Origin: Clostridia bacterium | Lineage (GTDB): Bacteria > Bacillota > Clostridia > Peptostreptococcales > Anaerovoracaceae | NCBI GenBank assembly: GCA_910575405.1 | Contig: CAJTER010000003.1 | Span: 62,001-126,000 of the forward strand | Direction: 5' to 3' | Length of the DNA stretch: 64,000 nucleotides | Shown: piece after piece, positions 16,312 to 24,670 of the stretch | How the letters are laid out: every line of letters begins with the position of its first letter | Numbering within the stretch: the stretch's first letter is position 1 | Program-made: the position numbers and the translations under genes | Notes under the pieces: generated by a model | Database searches by the model: none | What the model was told of the DNA's origin: nothing | What the model saw: only the letters and a program-made list of their open reading frames with translations

Positions 16312-17887
16312 GGAACTCTCCTTTCATCAGTTCCGCCGCAAAGCTGTGGGTTTCTTCCTGGAAGTATGCTTCACTGGCTTTTTCCAGTTTCTTTGGCATA
16401 TAGTCCACATACTGTCTGGTCATTTCTTCATATTCATGCCCCAGATAATCCCGCACTGCCTGGAGGGAAATTCCGCTATCATAATACAGCGTAGCCAGAT
16501 TATGGCGGTAATCATGGGATTTGAAAATATATTCCCCGTTTGCAATCTGATATTTCTCACAGTATTTCAGCATCTGATACCGGAAGGTTCCATAACGGAA
16601 AGCGCCTCCTGTCTGATTCTGAAACAGATATTCTTCCGGTCCAATCTGATATTTCTTTTTATACACCTGTACCAGTTTGTACAATGCTTCCGGAATGGGA
16701 ATCCGCTTATAAGTTTTCATTTTTACCTGATAGACCTTCAGCCAGTAATCTCCATCCTTTTCTTCATAACCATCACCTGTCAGGGTACACACTTCGCTTC
16801 CCCGGATTCCGGTACACCATAGATGAAGGAACATCAGTCGAAGATGTTCTGGGAATTCTGCCAGCTTAGACAAAATTTCCGTATATACTCCTTCTGGTAC
16901 GCTGCGGTCATTGTGGACATGCACTTCTTTCTGAAGATAATATTCATACCGGAAGGGAATCTTTTTCAGATATCTTTTTACTACGAGGAAGTTGTAAAAC
17001 TGCAGGATCATAAAAATTCTTCCATTTGCTGTTTTTTCACGAGTATCCTGTCTTTGAATAGATTCCAGATATCTCTGAATTTTCTCTGCCTCCACTTCAT
17101 AGATTGGCTTTTCTTCTCCATTAAAATATACCAGAAATGTACGAAGTTCCAGTAGCTTGATTCGGATGGTGCTGATACATAAATCTGTGATTCCAAACAG
17201 ATACCGCAAATATTTTTGCAAAATCTTTTGATTCTCCAAATTTGTCACTTCTTTAAAAGACACCAGCTCTACAGGTTTGCTGGGGTTTATCCGTTCTTTA
17301 GAAAAATGGAAGCGTTCTAAAAACCACACATTCGCATTCCAATTGATTTCCGGAGCCTGTAAAAACAGAATTTTTCTGCTCATCCGCAAAATACCAAACA
17401 CAGCATTTTTCTTTTTTTCACCCAAATCTTCCGAGAGTTTCAAAGCAAACTTCTGTTCTTCCTCCAGCGTCATGGTTTCAATGTCAGACACTTGATTCAC
17501 TACACAAAATTGATATAATCTTTGCAGTGCCAGCAATTTTTCTTTTCGTGTCCAGCCTTCATAGGTATGGATCACCTCTTTCAATACCGTAAAAATCTGC
17601 ATTTTCAACTTTCTCGGACACTCCAGAGTAAAATTCCATACCAGTTCCTTCCCATCTTTACTCGTCAGAAAGGATTCTGCAACTTCCACATCCGGATAAT
17701 GGGTTAAGCACAACCACTGATCACGATACTCTGTAGTATATTTTCTCTGTCCTGCCAGCGTTTTTAGTTCTTCCTTCATCCGATGGAGGAAAATTCTGTC
17801 GAATCCCCGAAGGCAGGTAATCGGTACATGAACGGTTTCGTTTCTTTCCAGATACCCTTCATACCGGACCCTTAGGGCTGCATTCAT
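16304..17887 (-). CDS. tnpA: Tn554-like TnpA, tyrosine recombinase
   Basis: A 527-residue lambda-integrase-family recombinase. Catalytic residues are visible in order: Arg in GIRGSEV (about 364), HDYRHN (HxxR, about 453-458), LGHEYEEMTRQYVDY (His about 478, Tyr about 487). It is longer than the 361-residue TnpA of Tn554, but order and overlap with tnpB and tnpC are the same. The ATG at 17887 overlaps the stop codon that truncates virB6 (TGAATG), so its translation may be coupled to the host element's conjugation transcript. That would be a consequence of the insertion point. Confidence 0.88.
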   Translation of the reverse strand: MNAALRVRYEGYLERNETVHVPITCLRGFDRIFLHRMKEELKTLAGQRKYTTEYRDQWLCLTHYPDVEVAESFLTSKDGKELVWNFTLECPRKLKMQIFTVLKEVIHTYEGWTRKEKLLALQRLYQFCVVNQVSDIETMTLEEEQKFALKLSEDLGEKKKNAVFGILRMSRKILFLQAPEINWNANVWFLERFHFSKERINPSKPVELVSFKEVTNLENQKILQKYLRYLFGITDLCISTIRIKLLELRTFLVYFNGEEKPIYEVEAEKIQRYLESIQRQDTREKTANGRIFMILQFYNFLVVKRYLKKIPFRYEYYLQKEVHVHNDRSVPEGVYTEILSKLAEFPEHLRLMFLHLWCTGIRGSEVCTLTGDGYEEKDGDYWLKVYQVKMKTYKRIPIPEALYKLVQVYKKKYQIGPEEYLFQNQTGGAFRYGTFRYQMLKYCEKYQIANGEYIFKSHDYRHNLATLYYDSGISLQAVRDYLGHEYEEMTRQYVDYMPKKLEKASEAYFQEETHSFAAELMKGEFHG

Positions 17888-18114
17888 TCTGTAAAGCTGC
17901 CACAGGTCTTGACGATCCCGGCTGCAAAAAACAGTACCAAAAGTCCATACCCAATGGCGGTCAAAGCCCCGTTGATCCCGGTGATGACACTCCAGATCGT
18001 CCCGCCCTTAAAGGATTCCGGGCTTTGGGTAAGGAGCGTCCAGATTTCTGCCAGCTTCTCATTCCAGGTGTTCAGTGCAGAGTTTAGATTCTGCACGATC
18101 CAGTTATCACTCAA
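17884..18114 (-). pseudogene. VirB6/TrbL-like conjugation protein, truncated
   Basis: The first 76 residues of a much larger polytopic conjugation protein (about 280 residues in related elements, from memory). The start is TTG at 18114 with GGAGGTGAGACTGT before it. The text opens SDNWIVQNLNSALNTWNEKL and includes one membrane helix, ALTAIGYGLLVLFFAAGIV (about residues 50-68). It ends KTCGSFTE where the Tn554-like tnpA begins. Loss of the remaining helices should destroy the channel component. Confidence 0.75.
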
Positions 18115-18177
18115 ACAGTCTCACCTCCTTTGCCGGGGCAGGAAGATGTCCTCCCTGCCCGCTTCTGTCTCTACCTG

Positions 18178-18546
18178 CTACCCAACGATCAGGTCCAGAA
18201 TCTCTTTTGCAAAGGTGATGATGACACCGCCTGCCAGCGTCAGAAACCCGTTGGCTCTCTGGCTGGGATCATGGCTCTTTAAACTCAACCCTACCTGCAC
18301 CACACCAAATCCCAGTAAGATCAAGCCGATGGCCCGGATCAGGGAGAAGATAAAGGTGGACAGATTATTGATGACTGACAGGGGATCTCCGGCTGCAAAC
18401 ACCGGGATGCCTCCTACCGTCAAGGACAACACCAGTGCCACATAAAAGGCAAAGGGATATTTTGGTCCTTTTCCCATACGTTTTGGTGCAATGGCATGGT
18501 TTGCTGTCTGATTCTTTTTCATTTCATTTCTTTTCTTCAATGGCAT
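18178..18546 (-). CDS. VirB2/Maff2-like small conjugation membrane protein
   Basis: About 122 residues: a basic N-terminus, a signal/TM stretch (FYVALVLSLTVGGIPVFAAG, about residues 34-53) with an AxA-like cleavage site, then two hydrophobic helices (FIFSLIRAIGLILLGFGVVQVG and FLTLAGGVIITFAKEILDLI) around a small basic loop. This is the layout of VirB2-type pilins and of the Maff2 proteins found next to VirD4 in Firmicutes elements. The start is uncertain: ATG 18546 follows GGAGGA too closely, and ATG 18522 is an alternative. It follows virD4 directly. Confidence 0.65.
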   Translation of the reverse strand: MPLKKRNEMKKNQTANHAIAPKRMGKGPKYPFAFYVALVLSLTVGGIPVFAAGDPLSVINNLSTFIFSLIRAIGLILLGFGVVQVGLSLKSHDPSQRANGFLTLAGGVIITFAKEILDLIVG

Positions 18547-18554
18547 TCCTCCAA

Positions 18555-20198
18555 TCAAAAAGACTGCTCCCTGCCGAGAAGTTCCTCCGCTGAGAGCAGT
18601 TCATAATCATCCAGTCTCCTGGTATCAATCGTGACATCTTCATGGGACAGAGGAGCTTTCGCATAATCATAAGGCGGCGCCCCTCCATCCTCCGTATATT
18701 TCACATTCACATGTTTGTGCAGGTCATATTTCTCATCCAGAATGGGGCGTTCCCCACGCACCAGAAGCACTGCCTTGCGGTTATCCAAAAGGCGTACTTC
18801 ATCGGGGGTCAGAAGTTCCCTGCCGGACTGTTGGAAATTCACCGAATAGCTGCCACTCCTTCCCTTGGTCTGCCCATAGGTGTTGGTATCCAGTGTTTCT
18901 TTCCCCAATAGTTCCGAGACATATTTATGCCCCTCTTTTTCATTGCCTCCCAGATATAAAAACTCATCGCAATTTCCGATGAGACTTTCCCAGCTGTCCT
19001 TAAACAGCGCTTTCATCTGTGCGATGTTCTGGATGATGATGCTGCAGGAAATTGCGCGCGACCTCATGGTTGCCAGCAGTTTATCAAAATCATCCGGCAG
19101 TGCCACGTTTGGCCACTCATCCATGATGCAGTGTACCGGGATGGGCAGTTTTCCATGGTATTTCCGGTCCGCCACATAGTAAAGGGTCTGGAACAAGTTG
19201 CTGTAGATCATGCCTACCAGATAATTGAGGCTGGTATCCGCATCCGGGATACAGCAAAACAGCGCCACCTTTTTCTCCCCGATGCTGTAAAGATCCAGTT
19301 CATCGGTACAGGTCAGATTGGCGATCTGTTTTAAATTGAATGCAGCCAGACGGACACCTACGGAGATCAGGATAGACTTTGCAGTCTTTCCTGCCGCCTG
19401 CTTGTAAATGGCATACTGCTTGACTGCAATGCTTTCCGGATTGCGCATCTCCAAACGTTCAAACAGGATATCTAACGGAGACTGATATTCTTCATCGTCC
19501 TCTTTGACCTGGGCAGAACCTAACATTTCCATGATCATGGAGAAGTTCTGTTCCTCCGGCGGTGCTTCATGCAGAAGGTACAGCATAAGTGCCTGCAACA
19601 AGGCAGTCTCACTTTTCTCCCAGAACGGATCCGAGCTTTGCGCCCCCTTCGGGGTGGTATTGCGGATCAGGTTATTGATGAGCTTTAGCACATCCTTGTC
19701 ATCCCGTACATAAGCAAAGGGATTGTAGCAAAAAGAAGTCTCCGGGTTAATAAGGTCAAACACCCGGACTTCATACCCTTCCCTCTCCAGCAGTCCCCCG
19801 GTTTTCCGAAGAAGCTCTCCCTTAGGATCGGTGACCACCATGGAACAGTTGCACTGCATGATGTTGACAACTGCGTATGCCCGGCTTTTTCCCGCACCGG
19901 AACCGCCCACTACCAAAACATTTAAGTTTCGTTTGTGCTTATAGCAGTCCAAGCCCATGCGGAAGTTCTGGGTTAAAATAAGATTCTGGGTGTACCGCTT
20001 GTCCTGGTAACGCTTGCAGATGGAAGCAGCATCACCCCATTTGGCAGAGCCATGCTCCACCCCTCTTCGATAATTTCTCTTTTGGGAGTAATAAATACCG
20101 ATGCCTAACGCATAGGCGATTGTGAATGTGAACACACACCGCAGTGTGTACGGTGTATAAGAAATAGAAAAGGGCTGATCCAGTTTTTCGGTCAGCAC
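18555..20198 (-). CDS. virD4: VirD4/TraG-type coupling protein
   Basis: Conjugative coupling ATPase that brings the relaxase-DNA complex to the secretion channel. Walker A is VVGGSGAGKSRAY (about 95-107 of this frame) and Walker B is PVHCIMDEWPNV (about residues 347-358). A membrane helix (RCVFTFTIAYALGIGIYY) lies at about 20-37. Homology continues upstream of the GTG at 20198: codons 20199-20312 encode a further TM segment, WVWLLFLPVVWWAGAITACAI, in frame but without a start codon. An ATG at 20313 is one base out of frame. A complete 585-residue protein needs one base removed there, so the gene may be a recent frameshift mutant or the start is unusual. Confidence 0.85.
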   Translation of the reverse strand: MLTEKLDQPFSISYTPYTLRCVFTFTIAYALGIGIYYSQKRNYRRGVEHGSAKWGDAASICKRYQDKRYTQNLILTQNFRMGLDCYKHKRNLNVLVVGGSGAGKSRAYAVVNIMQCNCSMVVTDPKGELLRKTGGLLEREGYEVRVFDLINPETSFCYNPFAYVRDDKDVLKLINNLIRNTTPKGAQSSDPFWEKSETALLQALMLYLLHEAPPEEQNFSMIMEMLGSAQVKEDDEEYQSPLDILFERLEMRNPESIAVKQYAIYKQAAGKTAKSILISVGVRLAAFNLKQIANLTCTDELDLYSIGEKKVALFCCIPDADTSLNYLVGMIYSNLFQTLYYVADRKYHGKLPIPVHCIMDEWPNVALPDDFDKLLATMRSRAISCSIIIQNIAQMKALFKDSWESLIGNCDEFLYLGGNEKEGHKYVSELLGKETLDTNTYGQTKGRSGSYSVNFQQSGRELLTPDEVRLLDNRKAVLLVRGERPILDEKYDLHKHVNVKYTEDGGAPPYDYAKAPLSHEDVTIDTRRLDDYELLSAEELLGREQSF

Positions 20199-20314
20199 TT
20201 GTAAGATCTGTAACAGATTGGTATCTGGTTTTATGGCACAGGCAGTGATAGCTCCCGCCCACCAGACAACTGGCAGAAACAGCAGCCATACCCAAAGGTC
20301 CGCACGTTTCCATG

Positions 20315-20593
20315 CTACCTCTGCGGGCTTCGCTCCTTCTTCGCTTTTTCACGCTTCGGCACTTCGTTTGCTGGTCCGTCTATCCTATGAAAAGAATCCT
20401 CTCCGGGGATCAAGGCAAGGCTTCTCCCGTTCTCCCAGTGCATGTGTATCTGTCCGGCATCGTCAATAAACTCCACCGTTCCTTGTAATCCCGGCGACAT
20501 CCCCGGCTCATCCATAAAATCCAGGCAGAGCCTTGTTCCTTTGGGATACCGCATTCGTAATTGTTCCACTTGTTTTTGATCATATATCCTCAT
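20315..20593 (-). CDS. DUF4314-like small protein
   Basis: A 92-residue protein, IYDQKQVEQLRMRYPKGTRLCLDFMDEP followed by QGTVEFIDDAGQIHMHWENGRSLALIPGEDSF. This is the small SH3-like beta fold of DUF4314, common in conjugative elements next to virD4. GGGAGG sits 8 bases before the ATG at 20593. Its function in transfer is not known. Its end overlaps the beginning of the virD4 homology region. Confidence 0.7.
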   Translation of the reverse strand: MRIYDQKQVEQLRMRYPKGTRLCLDFMDEPGMSPGLQGTVEFIDDAGQIHMHWENGRSLALIPGEDSFHRIDGPANEVPKREKAKKERSPQR

Positions 20594-20611
20594 AGACATC
20601 CCTCCCTTCTG

Positions 20612-20923
20612 CTACCAGAAGAAGTGCCTGCTGGTGTTTGGTTTCATGACCTTTAAGATCACGCTGTCAATGCCATCACTGTACCTGCCCATGGCCAGAT
20701 ACTTGTCCCGCAGCCGGTTGAGGGCATTGCGAAGTTCCCTCTGTTCCTCTGTGGTGATGGGAAGCCTTTTCTCGGAAAGCTCATAGGCTCGGACTCTCTG
20801 CAGCATGGCTTCCGTAGCCGGACAAACCTTTCCCCTCTGGCTCTGAGCTGCCAGCTCATCTTTGAGTGCCACCGTAAACATATTTTTCATGATGGTATCC
20901 GTTTTTAAATAGTAATCTGCCAT
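20612..20923 (-). CDS. Conserved conjugative-element protein, unknown
   Basis: A 103-residue soluble, largely helical protein (ADYYLKTDTIMKNMFTVALKDELAAQ..., EEQRELRNALNRLRDKYLAMGRYSDGID). No catalytic motif is visible. GGAGGG precedes the second ATG (20923) by 8 bases, which decides the start. Lying between LtrC-like and DUF4314-like genes in the transfer operon, it probably belongs to the conjugation set. Confidence 0.55.
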   Translation of the reverse strand: MADYYLKTDTIMKNMFTVALKDELAAQSQRGKVCPATEAMLQRVRAYELSEKRLPITTEEQRELRNALNRLRDKYLAMGRYSDGIDSVILKVMKPNTSRHFFW

Positions 20924-21007
20924 CCGCATTCCCTCCTGTCTTTGTTACACCCAACATACCACAAGAACCCTGCAATAGCTATCCCAACGGCGGAACTTTT
21001 TAAGAAC

Positions 21008-21958
21008 CTATCGCTCCGGCTGTTTCTCTTTTTTCTCCTTCTTCGGTGTCTGCTTTGGCGGTTCCTCAAAGGAAAACGCATCCTTGGAAAAGGTCTGCTC
21101 CTGTTCCCCGAAATTTCGTTCCATATGGTTGCGGATGGTATAGGCTGCCTGACGCACATCATTCAAAAACCCCCTTAATTCCTGAGGATCTTTCTGTCCG
21201 TTTGCCTGCATCTCTGCCACTTTTCCAAACTGGAAGCCGGACACCTCTGCCCCATACCGCTTGCCGATCACATACGCGGCACAGTATGCCTGGGCATTCA
21301 CCTTCTTCCTTGCATAGTTCCCATCGTGCTGATCCAGGGCGGCACAGGCCAGTTCCCGGTTCACTGCATGGAATGTTGTATTCTCATCCATTCCGTTGCG
21401 CACATAGACGGTACGCTGTTTCGGAATATACTGTGCCTGAATGCCCTCCGGCAGATTGTCTGCGATCTGCATCCGCACTGGCTGATCCTTTAAGACTGCA
21501 TGGATCAGTTCTTCCATGGAACGCTGTGGACGTTCCTCCAGCGGTTTTCCACTCATCTGGCTGATGTCAAATCCTTTACCGATGGCATAGCCTGTCCGCA
21601 TCTCCCCATCTTTTTCATATTCCGTACTGACCATATAGGTGTAACCATGCACCCCAGATTTTGGGGAACGGTGTTCTTTTTTCCAGTAATCATAGGATTT
21701 TACCACCGTTGCCTCTGGATTCTGTCCGTAGATCAACAGAAGATTGGGTGTTTTCTGCGTATTGCACTGCGCCATAAAATCTAAAAATCCCTTTAAAGAA
21801 TCCTCATTTTGGAACACCGCCTGTGCCTGGGCATCTACCTCTGCCCATACTTCTTCCCTCTGCTGTTTTTTCATGGCTGCATATTCTTCTTTTGATAACT
21901 GCTGTTGTGGAGTTTTTTCTTCCCCTGCCCCACCAGGGATCATGTTCGTTAAATCCAT
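21008..21958 (-). CDS. LtrC/ArdC-like protein
   Basis: A 316-residue protein. Residues 55-125 resemble the N-terminal ssDNA-binding domain of ArdC antirestriction proteins (LDFMAQCNTQKTPNLLLIYGQNP, then KSYDYWKK...GVHGYTYM). The middle (about 190-250: TFHAVNRELACAALDQHD...NAQAYCAAYVIGKRYG) resembles the ArdC-like peptidase region, but no HExxH motif is present. The C-terminus is a Lys/Glu-rich tail. LtrC-like proteins sit at this position, between PcfB and VirD4 genes, in many Gram-positive elements. It may coat or protect transferred single-stranded DNA. Confidence 0.6.
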   Translation of the reverse strand: MDLTNMIPGGAGEEKTPQQQLSKEEYAAMKKQQREEVWAEVDAQAQAVFQNEDSLKGFLDFMAQCNTQKTPNLLLIYGQNPEATVVKSYDYWKKEHRSPKSGVHGYTYMVSTEYEKDGEMRTGYAIGKGFDISQMSGKPLEERPQRSMEELIHAVLKDQPVRMQIADNLPEGIQAQYIPKQRTVYVRNGMDENTTFHAVNRELACAALDQHDGNYARKKVNAQAYCAAYVIGKRYGAEVSGFQFGKVAEMQANGQKDPQELRGFLNDVRQAAYTIRNHMERNFGEQEQTFSKDAFSFEEPPKQTPKKEKKEKQPER

Positions 21959-21962
21959 AGCC

Positions 21963-22766
21963 TTACCTGCCTTTCACTTTCTTCTGTTTCTTTCTCTGCT
22001 GATTTCTCGGTTTTCTCCGGCTCTGCTGTTGCTTCTGCCGCTGTTTCTGTTCCGTTTCAATCTTTTTTAATTCCTGCCGGACAGATGGTTTCTCCCCTTT
22101 CCAGCTAGTTTCCTGCCCGGAAAAAGAACCGCTGCTGTGCGAGGAAGGTCCGGACAGATTCCCTGCCTTCTCCGCCTGGGTAAAATTTCCCTCCGAAGGA
22201 GAGACTTCCCCTACATCAAACAGATGCTCTTCTTCATCCAGTTCGAACTCAATGGTCCCTTCCGGCAGCACCACCTTTTCGGTCTTTACCGGAAGTTCTT
22301 CTTTTCCTTCGGTTTTCTCGGTAAACTCTGCATCGATCACTCGCTCTCCTTCCCGGACTGGTGCTTGTTCCACAACCGCTTCCCCGGCTTCGGATTTTAC
22401 AAAGTCCAGATTCATCTTGTCCAGCACCCGGTTCACCTTTGCCGCATCATCGGCAAACACCATGATCTCGGAAAACTGGGGGTTCTTCTTATCCCGGATG
22501 ACCACATACAAAAGCCCCCTGGATTTGGCTTCCCCGGCAAACTCCCGCAGCCTGTCATGGGGAATGGTGAAAAATTTCATTGCCCGCTGTTCCTTTAACA
22601 TCCGAAGCAGGTTGGTCTTTCCCCTGGTTTTTTTCTGGTCCTTCATTACTGCAACGATCAGCACCGCCAGATTCTTTGCAATGCTCCCGCTGATCCGTAA
22701 GGTGTGTTCCATGCCTTCCATGGAATACCGGACGATCTGATCTGCCGCATCACCGCCATAGTTCAT
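21963..22766 (-). CDS. PcfB family (DUF3801) conjugation protein
   Basis: A 267-residue protein. The N-terminal 130 residues match PcfB/DUF3801 (GGDAADQIVRYSMEGMEHTLRISG, KFFTIPHDRLREFAGEAKSRGLLYVVI, MVFADDAAKVNRVLDKMNLDF). The rest is a charged, low-complexity linker ending in QRQKQQQSRRKPRNQQRKKQ. PcfB of pCF10 is an accessory factor for relaxase processing and coupling. It lies 14 bases after the relaxase stop and just before the LtrC-like gene. Confidence 0.8.
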   Translation of the reverse strand: MNYGGDAADQIVRYSMEGMEHTLRISGSIAKNLAVLIVAVMKDQKKTRGKTNLLRMLKEQRAMKFFTIPHDRLREFAGEAKSRGLLYVVIRDKKNPQFSEIMVFADDAAKVNRVLDKMNLDFVKSEAGEAVVEQAPVREGERVIDAEFTEKTEGKEELPVKTEKVVLPEGTIEFELDEEEHLFDVGEVSPSEGNFTQAEKAGNLSGPSSHSSGSFSGQETSWKGEKPSVRQELKKIETEQKQRQKQQQSRRKPRNQQRKKQKKVKGR

Positions 22767-22780
22767 ACGCTCTCACCTCC

Positions 22781-24049
22781 TTACCGCTTCCGTTCTTCTT
22801 CCCTTCGTTGTTTCCCGGACGTTTCCTGTGCCTGTTCCTTTGCCCGTTTTAACCTCTCTTCCATCTCTTTCGACTGGATCTCGATCTGCTGGCTCAAACG
22901 GATCTTTTTCCGAAGTTCTTTTAATTCCCCGTTGATCTCCTGAAGGCGCATACTTCCCGGTTCTTTTCGGTATAGCGTTCTTCGCTCCTTCATCAAGGAA
23001 AGTACCTGTTCCTCCAAAGGTTTCCGGTATGCTGCCAGCTCTTCCCTGGTGGTGATCCCTTCTTTTTGCAAAAACTCCATCTGCCGGATGCGCAGATCCA
23101 GTTTTCGGATATCGGAACGGACCGCATAAGAACTCCGTTTCGGCTTCTTCTGAAGCACTCCCATCCGATACAGATAAGAAAAATACAGCTTTTGAAGTCC
23201 GGTAAGTTTCTTCTTTGGGAACTGCACCTGTGTGTTTCCATACACCTGTTGGATCTTTGGACGCAGGATCTTCTCCCGGATCTCTGCCTCCCCATAGCCC
23301 TTTCCCAAGGAACGCAGACGGACATACCTCTCCATATCCGGCGTCTTTAATGCCGGATACTTCCGGTTCAGCTTCCAGGTATAGCCCCGCTTCTCCATTT
23401 CTTTTACAAACTGACTCCAGGAAAAGCTCACGCCAATGGCATCTCGGATATCCATGCGGATGGCAGTCCTCCAGGTAGGTTTCCCTTCTGCTTCTGCTTT
23501 CCACTGGGCATAGTGCATGGCTTTCCCCTGGTTCGTCTGAATCACGGAAAGACCGTATTTCCTGCATAAGTCATCCGAAATCCGGCGCACTTCGATAAAA
23601 TAACTTTTGGCATTGCTGTGGTATTTCTTCCCATCCACCATGCTCACCGAATTCCATACCAGATGATTGTGGTAATGACTGGTATTCAAATGAGTGGTGA
23701 TCACCACTTCAAACTGCCCTTTCAATAACTGCTCTGCCAGTTCCTGTCCGATCAGATGTGCCAGTTCGGGGGATACTTCCCCTTTTGCAAAACTCTGCAC
23801 CAGATGGTAGCCCTGTACCCCGCCTTTCTTATGGAAGCGCTCTTTGGTCTTTACCATGTCCGCATAGGCTGTTGCACAGGTACACCCTATGGCATCCTCA
23901 AAAATGGTCTGCTCTGTCTTTTCCCGGTTTAATGCATAATCGATGGCTTCTTCCAAGGAACCTGCACTCTTGATGGTCTTCGTCCGATCCTTCACATAGT
24001 CGATGGAACGGTCCAGGCGGTGGACGGGGAGGACGCTGGTATATGCCAT
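22781..24049 (-). CDS. Relaxase (MobA/VirD2 type)
   Basis: A 422-residue nicking enzyme. The N-terminal relaxase domain has VKDRTKTIKSAGSLEEAIDYALN and the metal-binding histidine cluster HLNTSHYHNHLVWNSV (about residues 119-134). The nucleophile is probably a Tyr in the first 45 residues. The C-terminal half is a long basic helical region (from about residue 290: LDLRIRQMEFLQKEGIT...). It would nick oriT, which I could not locate, together with the adjacent MobC. Its start is one base from the mobC stop. Confidence 0.9.
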   Translation of the reverse strand: MAYTSVLPVHRLDRSIDYVKDRTKTIKSAGSLEEAIDYALNREKTEQTIFEDAIGCTCATAYADMVKTKERFHKKGGVQGYHLVQSFAKGEVSPELAHLIGQELAEQLLKGQFEVVITTHLNTSHYHNHLVWNSVSMVDGKKYHSNAKSYFIEVRRISDDLCRKYGLSVIQTNQGKAMHYAQWKAEAEGKPTWRTAIRMDIRDAIGVSFSWSQFVKEMEKRGYTWKLNRKYPALKTPDMERYVRLRSLGKGYGEAEIREKILRPKIQQVYGNTQVQFPKKKLTGLQKLYFSYLYRMGVLQKKPKRSSYAVRSDIRKLDLRIRQMEFLQKEGITTREELAAYRKPLEEQVLSLMKERRTLYRKEPGSMRLQEINGELKELRKKIRLSQQIEIQSKEMEERLKRAKEQAQETSGKQRREEERKR

Positions 24050-24358
24050 CTACCATTCCTCTTTCACCAGACGCCAGGTCTCTTTGGAAATCCTAAGCAT
24101 TTCCTGTACGCTGGCTTCCCCTGCCATCCCTGTTCCATTGGCAACATGGGCAAGCTGGTTGGCATTGTTGCAAAGCCCCGCAATCTTTCTCAGAAGTTCT
24201 GCATGATGCTCACAGGGCTTTGTCTGAAGCTGTGCGCCTAAGATCAGGGAACGTAAAAATTCCTCCCTGCTTAGTCCACTCTTTGCGACCTGCCCGTCCA
24301 GATGGCGAAGTTCTTTCGCATTCAGACGGACAGGCACTACATGGTTTCGTTTTCTCAT
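24050..24358 (-). CDS. mobC: MobC relaxosome accessory protein
   Basis: A 102-residue DNA-binding protein with a ribbon-helix-helix start (HVVPVRLNAKELRHLDGQVAKSGLSREEFLRSLIL) and the MobC signature LLRKIAGLCNNANQLAHVAN (about 59-78). MobC proteins help the relaxase find and open oriT. It is directly adjacent to the relaxase gene. Confidence 0.88.
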   Translation of the reverse strand: MRKRNHVVPVRLNAKELRHLDGQVAKSGLSREEFLRSLILGAQLQTKPCEHHAELLRKIAGLCNNANQLAHVANGTGMAGEASVQEMLRISKETWRLVKEEW

Positions 24359-24366
24359 CCGGCCAC

Positions 24367-24669
24367 CTACCTTTCCTCCCGTTGATATTTTCTTTTCTCC
24401 CGCTTTTTCGGTTTCTCTTCCCGTTCCTGCTGATAGGATTTCAAGCGTTGGGAAAGCACAAGGGCTTCCTCTCCGCCAATGAAGCGCAGGCTATGTTCGA
24501 TCCAGCCATAGTCACGCCTCCATAGGGAATCGGCAATCTCTGAACTCTGCCTCCAGAATTCATGATCCGTAAACCCGGTTCCCCCATTGCTTTCATAAGC
24601 ATGATTAAAAAGGGTTTCCAACTCTAAAGCCAGTTCCAAGCGCTCTTCCATTTCTGCGATCTCATCCAT
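24367..24669 (-). CDS. Conserved element protein, unknown
   Basis: A 100-residue acidic then strongly basic protein: MDEIAEMEERLELALELETLF, a middle with TGFTDHEFWRQSSEIADSLWRRDYGWIEHSLRFIGG, and a Lys/Arg-rich tail (KPKKREKRKYQREER). The ATG at 24669 follows GGGAGTGATC. The start sits just ahead of the upstream gene's stop, so they are coupled. No known domain was recognised. Confidence 0.5.
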   Translation of the reverse strand: MDEIAEMEERLELALELETLFNHAYESNGGTGFTDHEFWRQSSEIADSLWRRDYGWIEHSLRFIGGEEALVLSQRLKSYQQEREEKPKKREKRKYQREER

Positions 24670-24670
24670 G

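Larger units (their letters stand above)
10479..17887 (-). mobile_element. Tn554-like transposon carrying CBASS
   Basis: A block with tnpA, tnpB and tnpC overlapping head to tail, then a four-gene cargo operon in the same direction, the arrangement of Tn554-family elements. It is markedly more AT-rich in the cargo (10.5-14.3 kb) than the surrounding conjugation genes. The tnpA start codon overlaps the stop that ends the truncated virB6, so one boundary lies at or within a few bases of 17887. The other boundary is not defined; it should lie between the cargo terminator and the host element's left end, because nothing else fits there. The rest of virB6 is not on the far side. Confidence 0.7.

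Noticed and set aside
14815-17887. tnpA and tnpB as a phage or conjugative-element integrase pair
   Set aside because: Two overlapping tyrosine recombinases with a downstream TnpC-like coiled-coil gene match Tn554-type transposons. No excisionase or attachment site for a phage integrase is beside them.
20032-20352. Minus-strand ORF with a basic N-terminus upstream of virD4
   Set aside because: The translated text is meaningless, while the next frame continues the VirD4 membrane segment. It is a shadow; its ATG at 20313 matters only as evidence for a frameshift.
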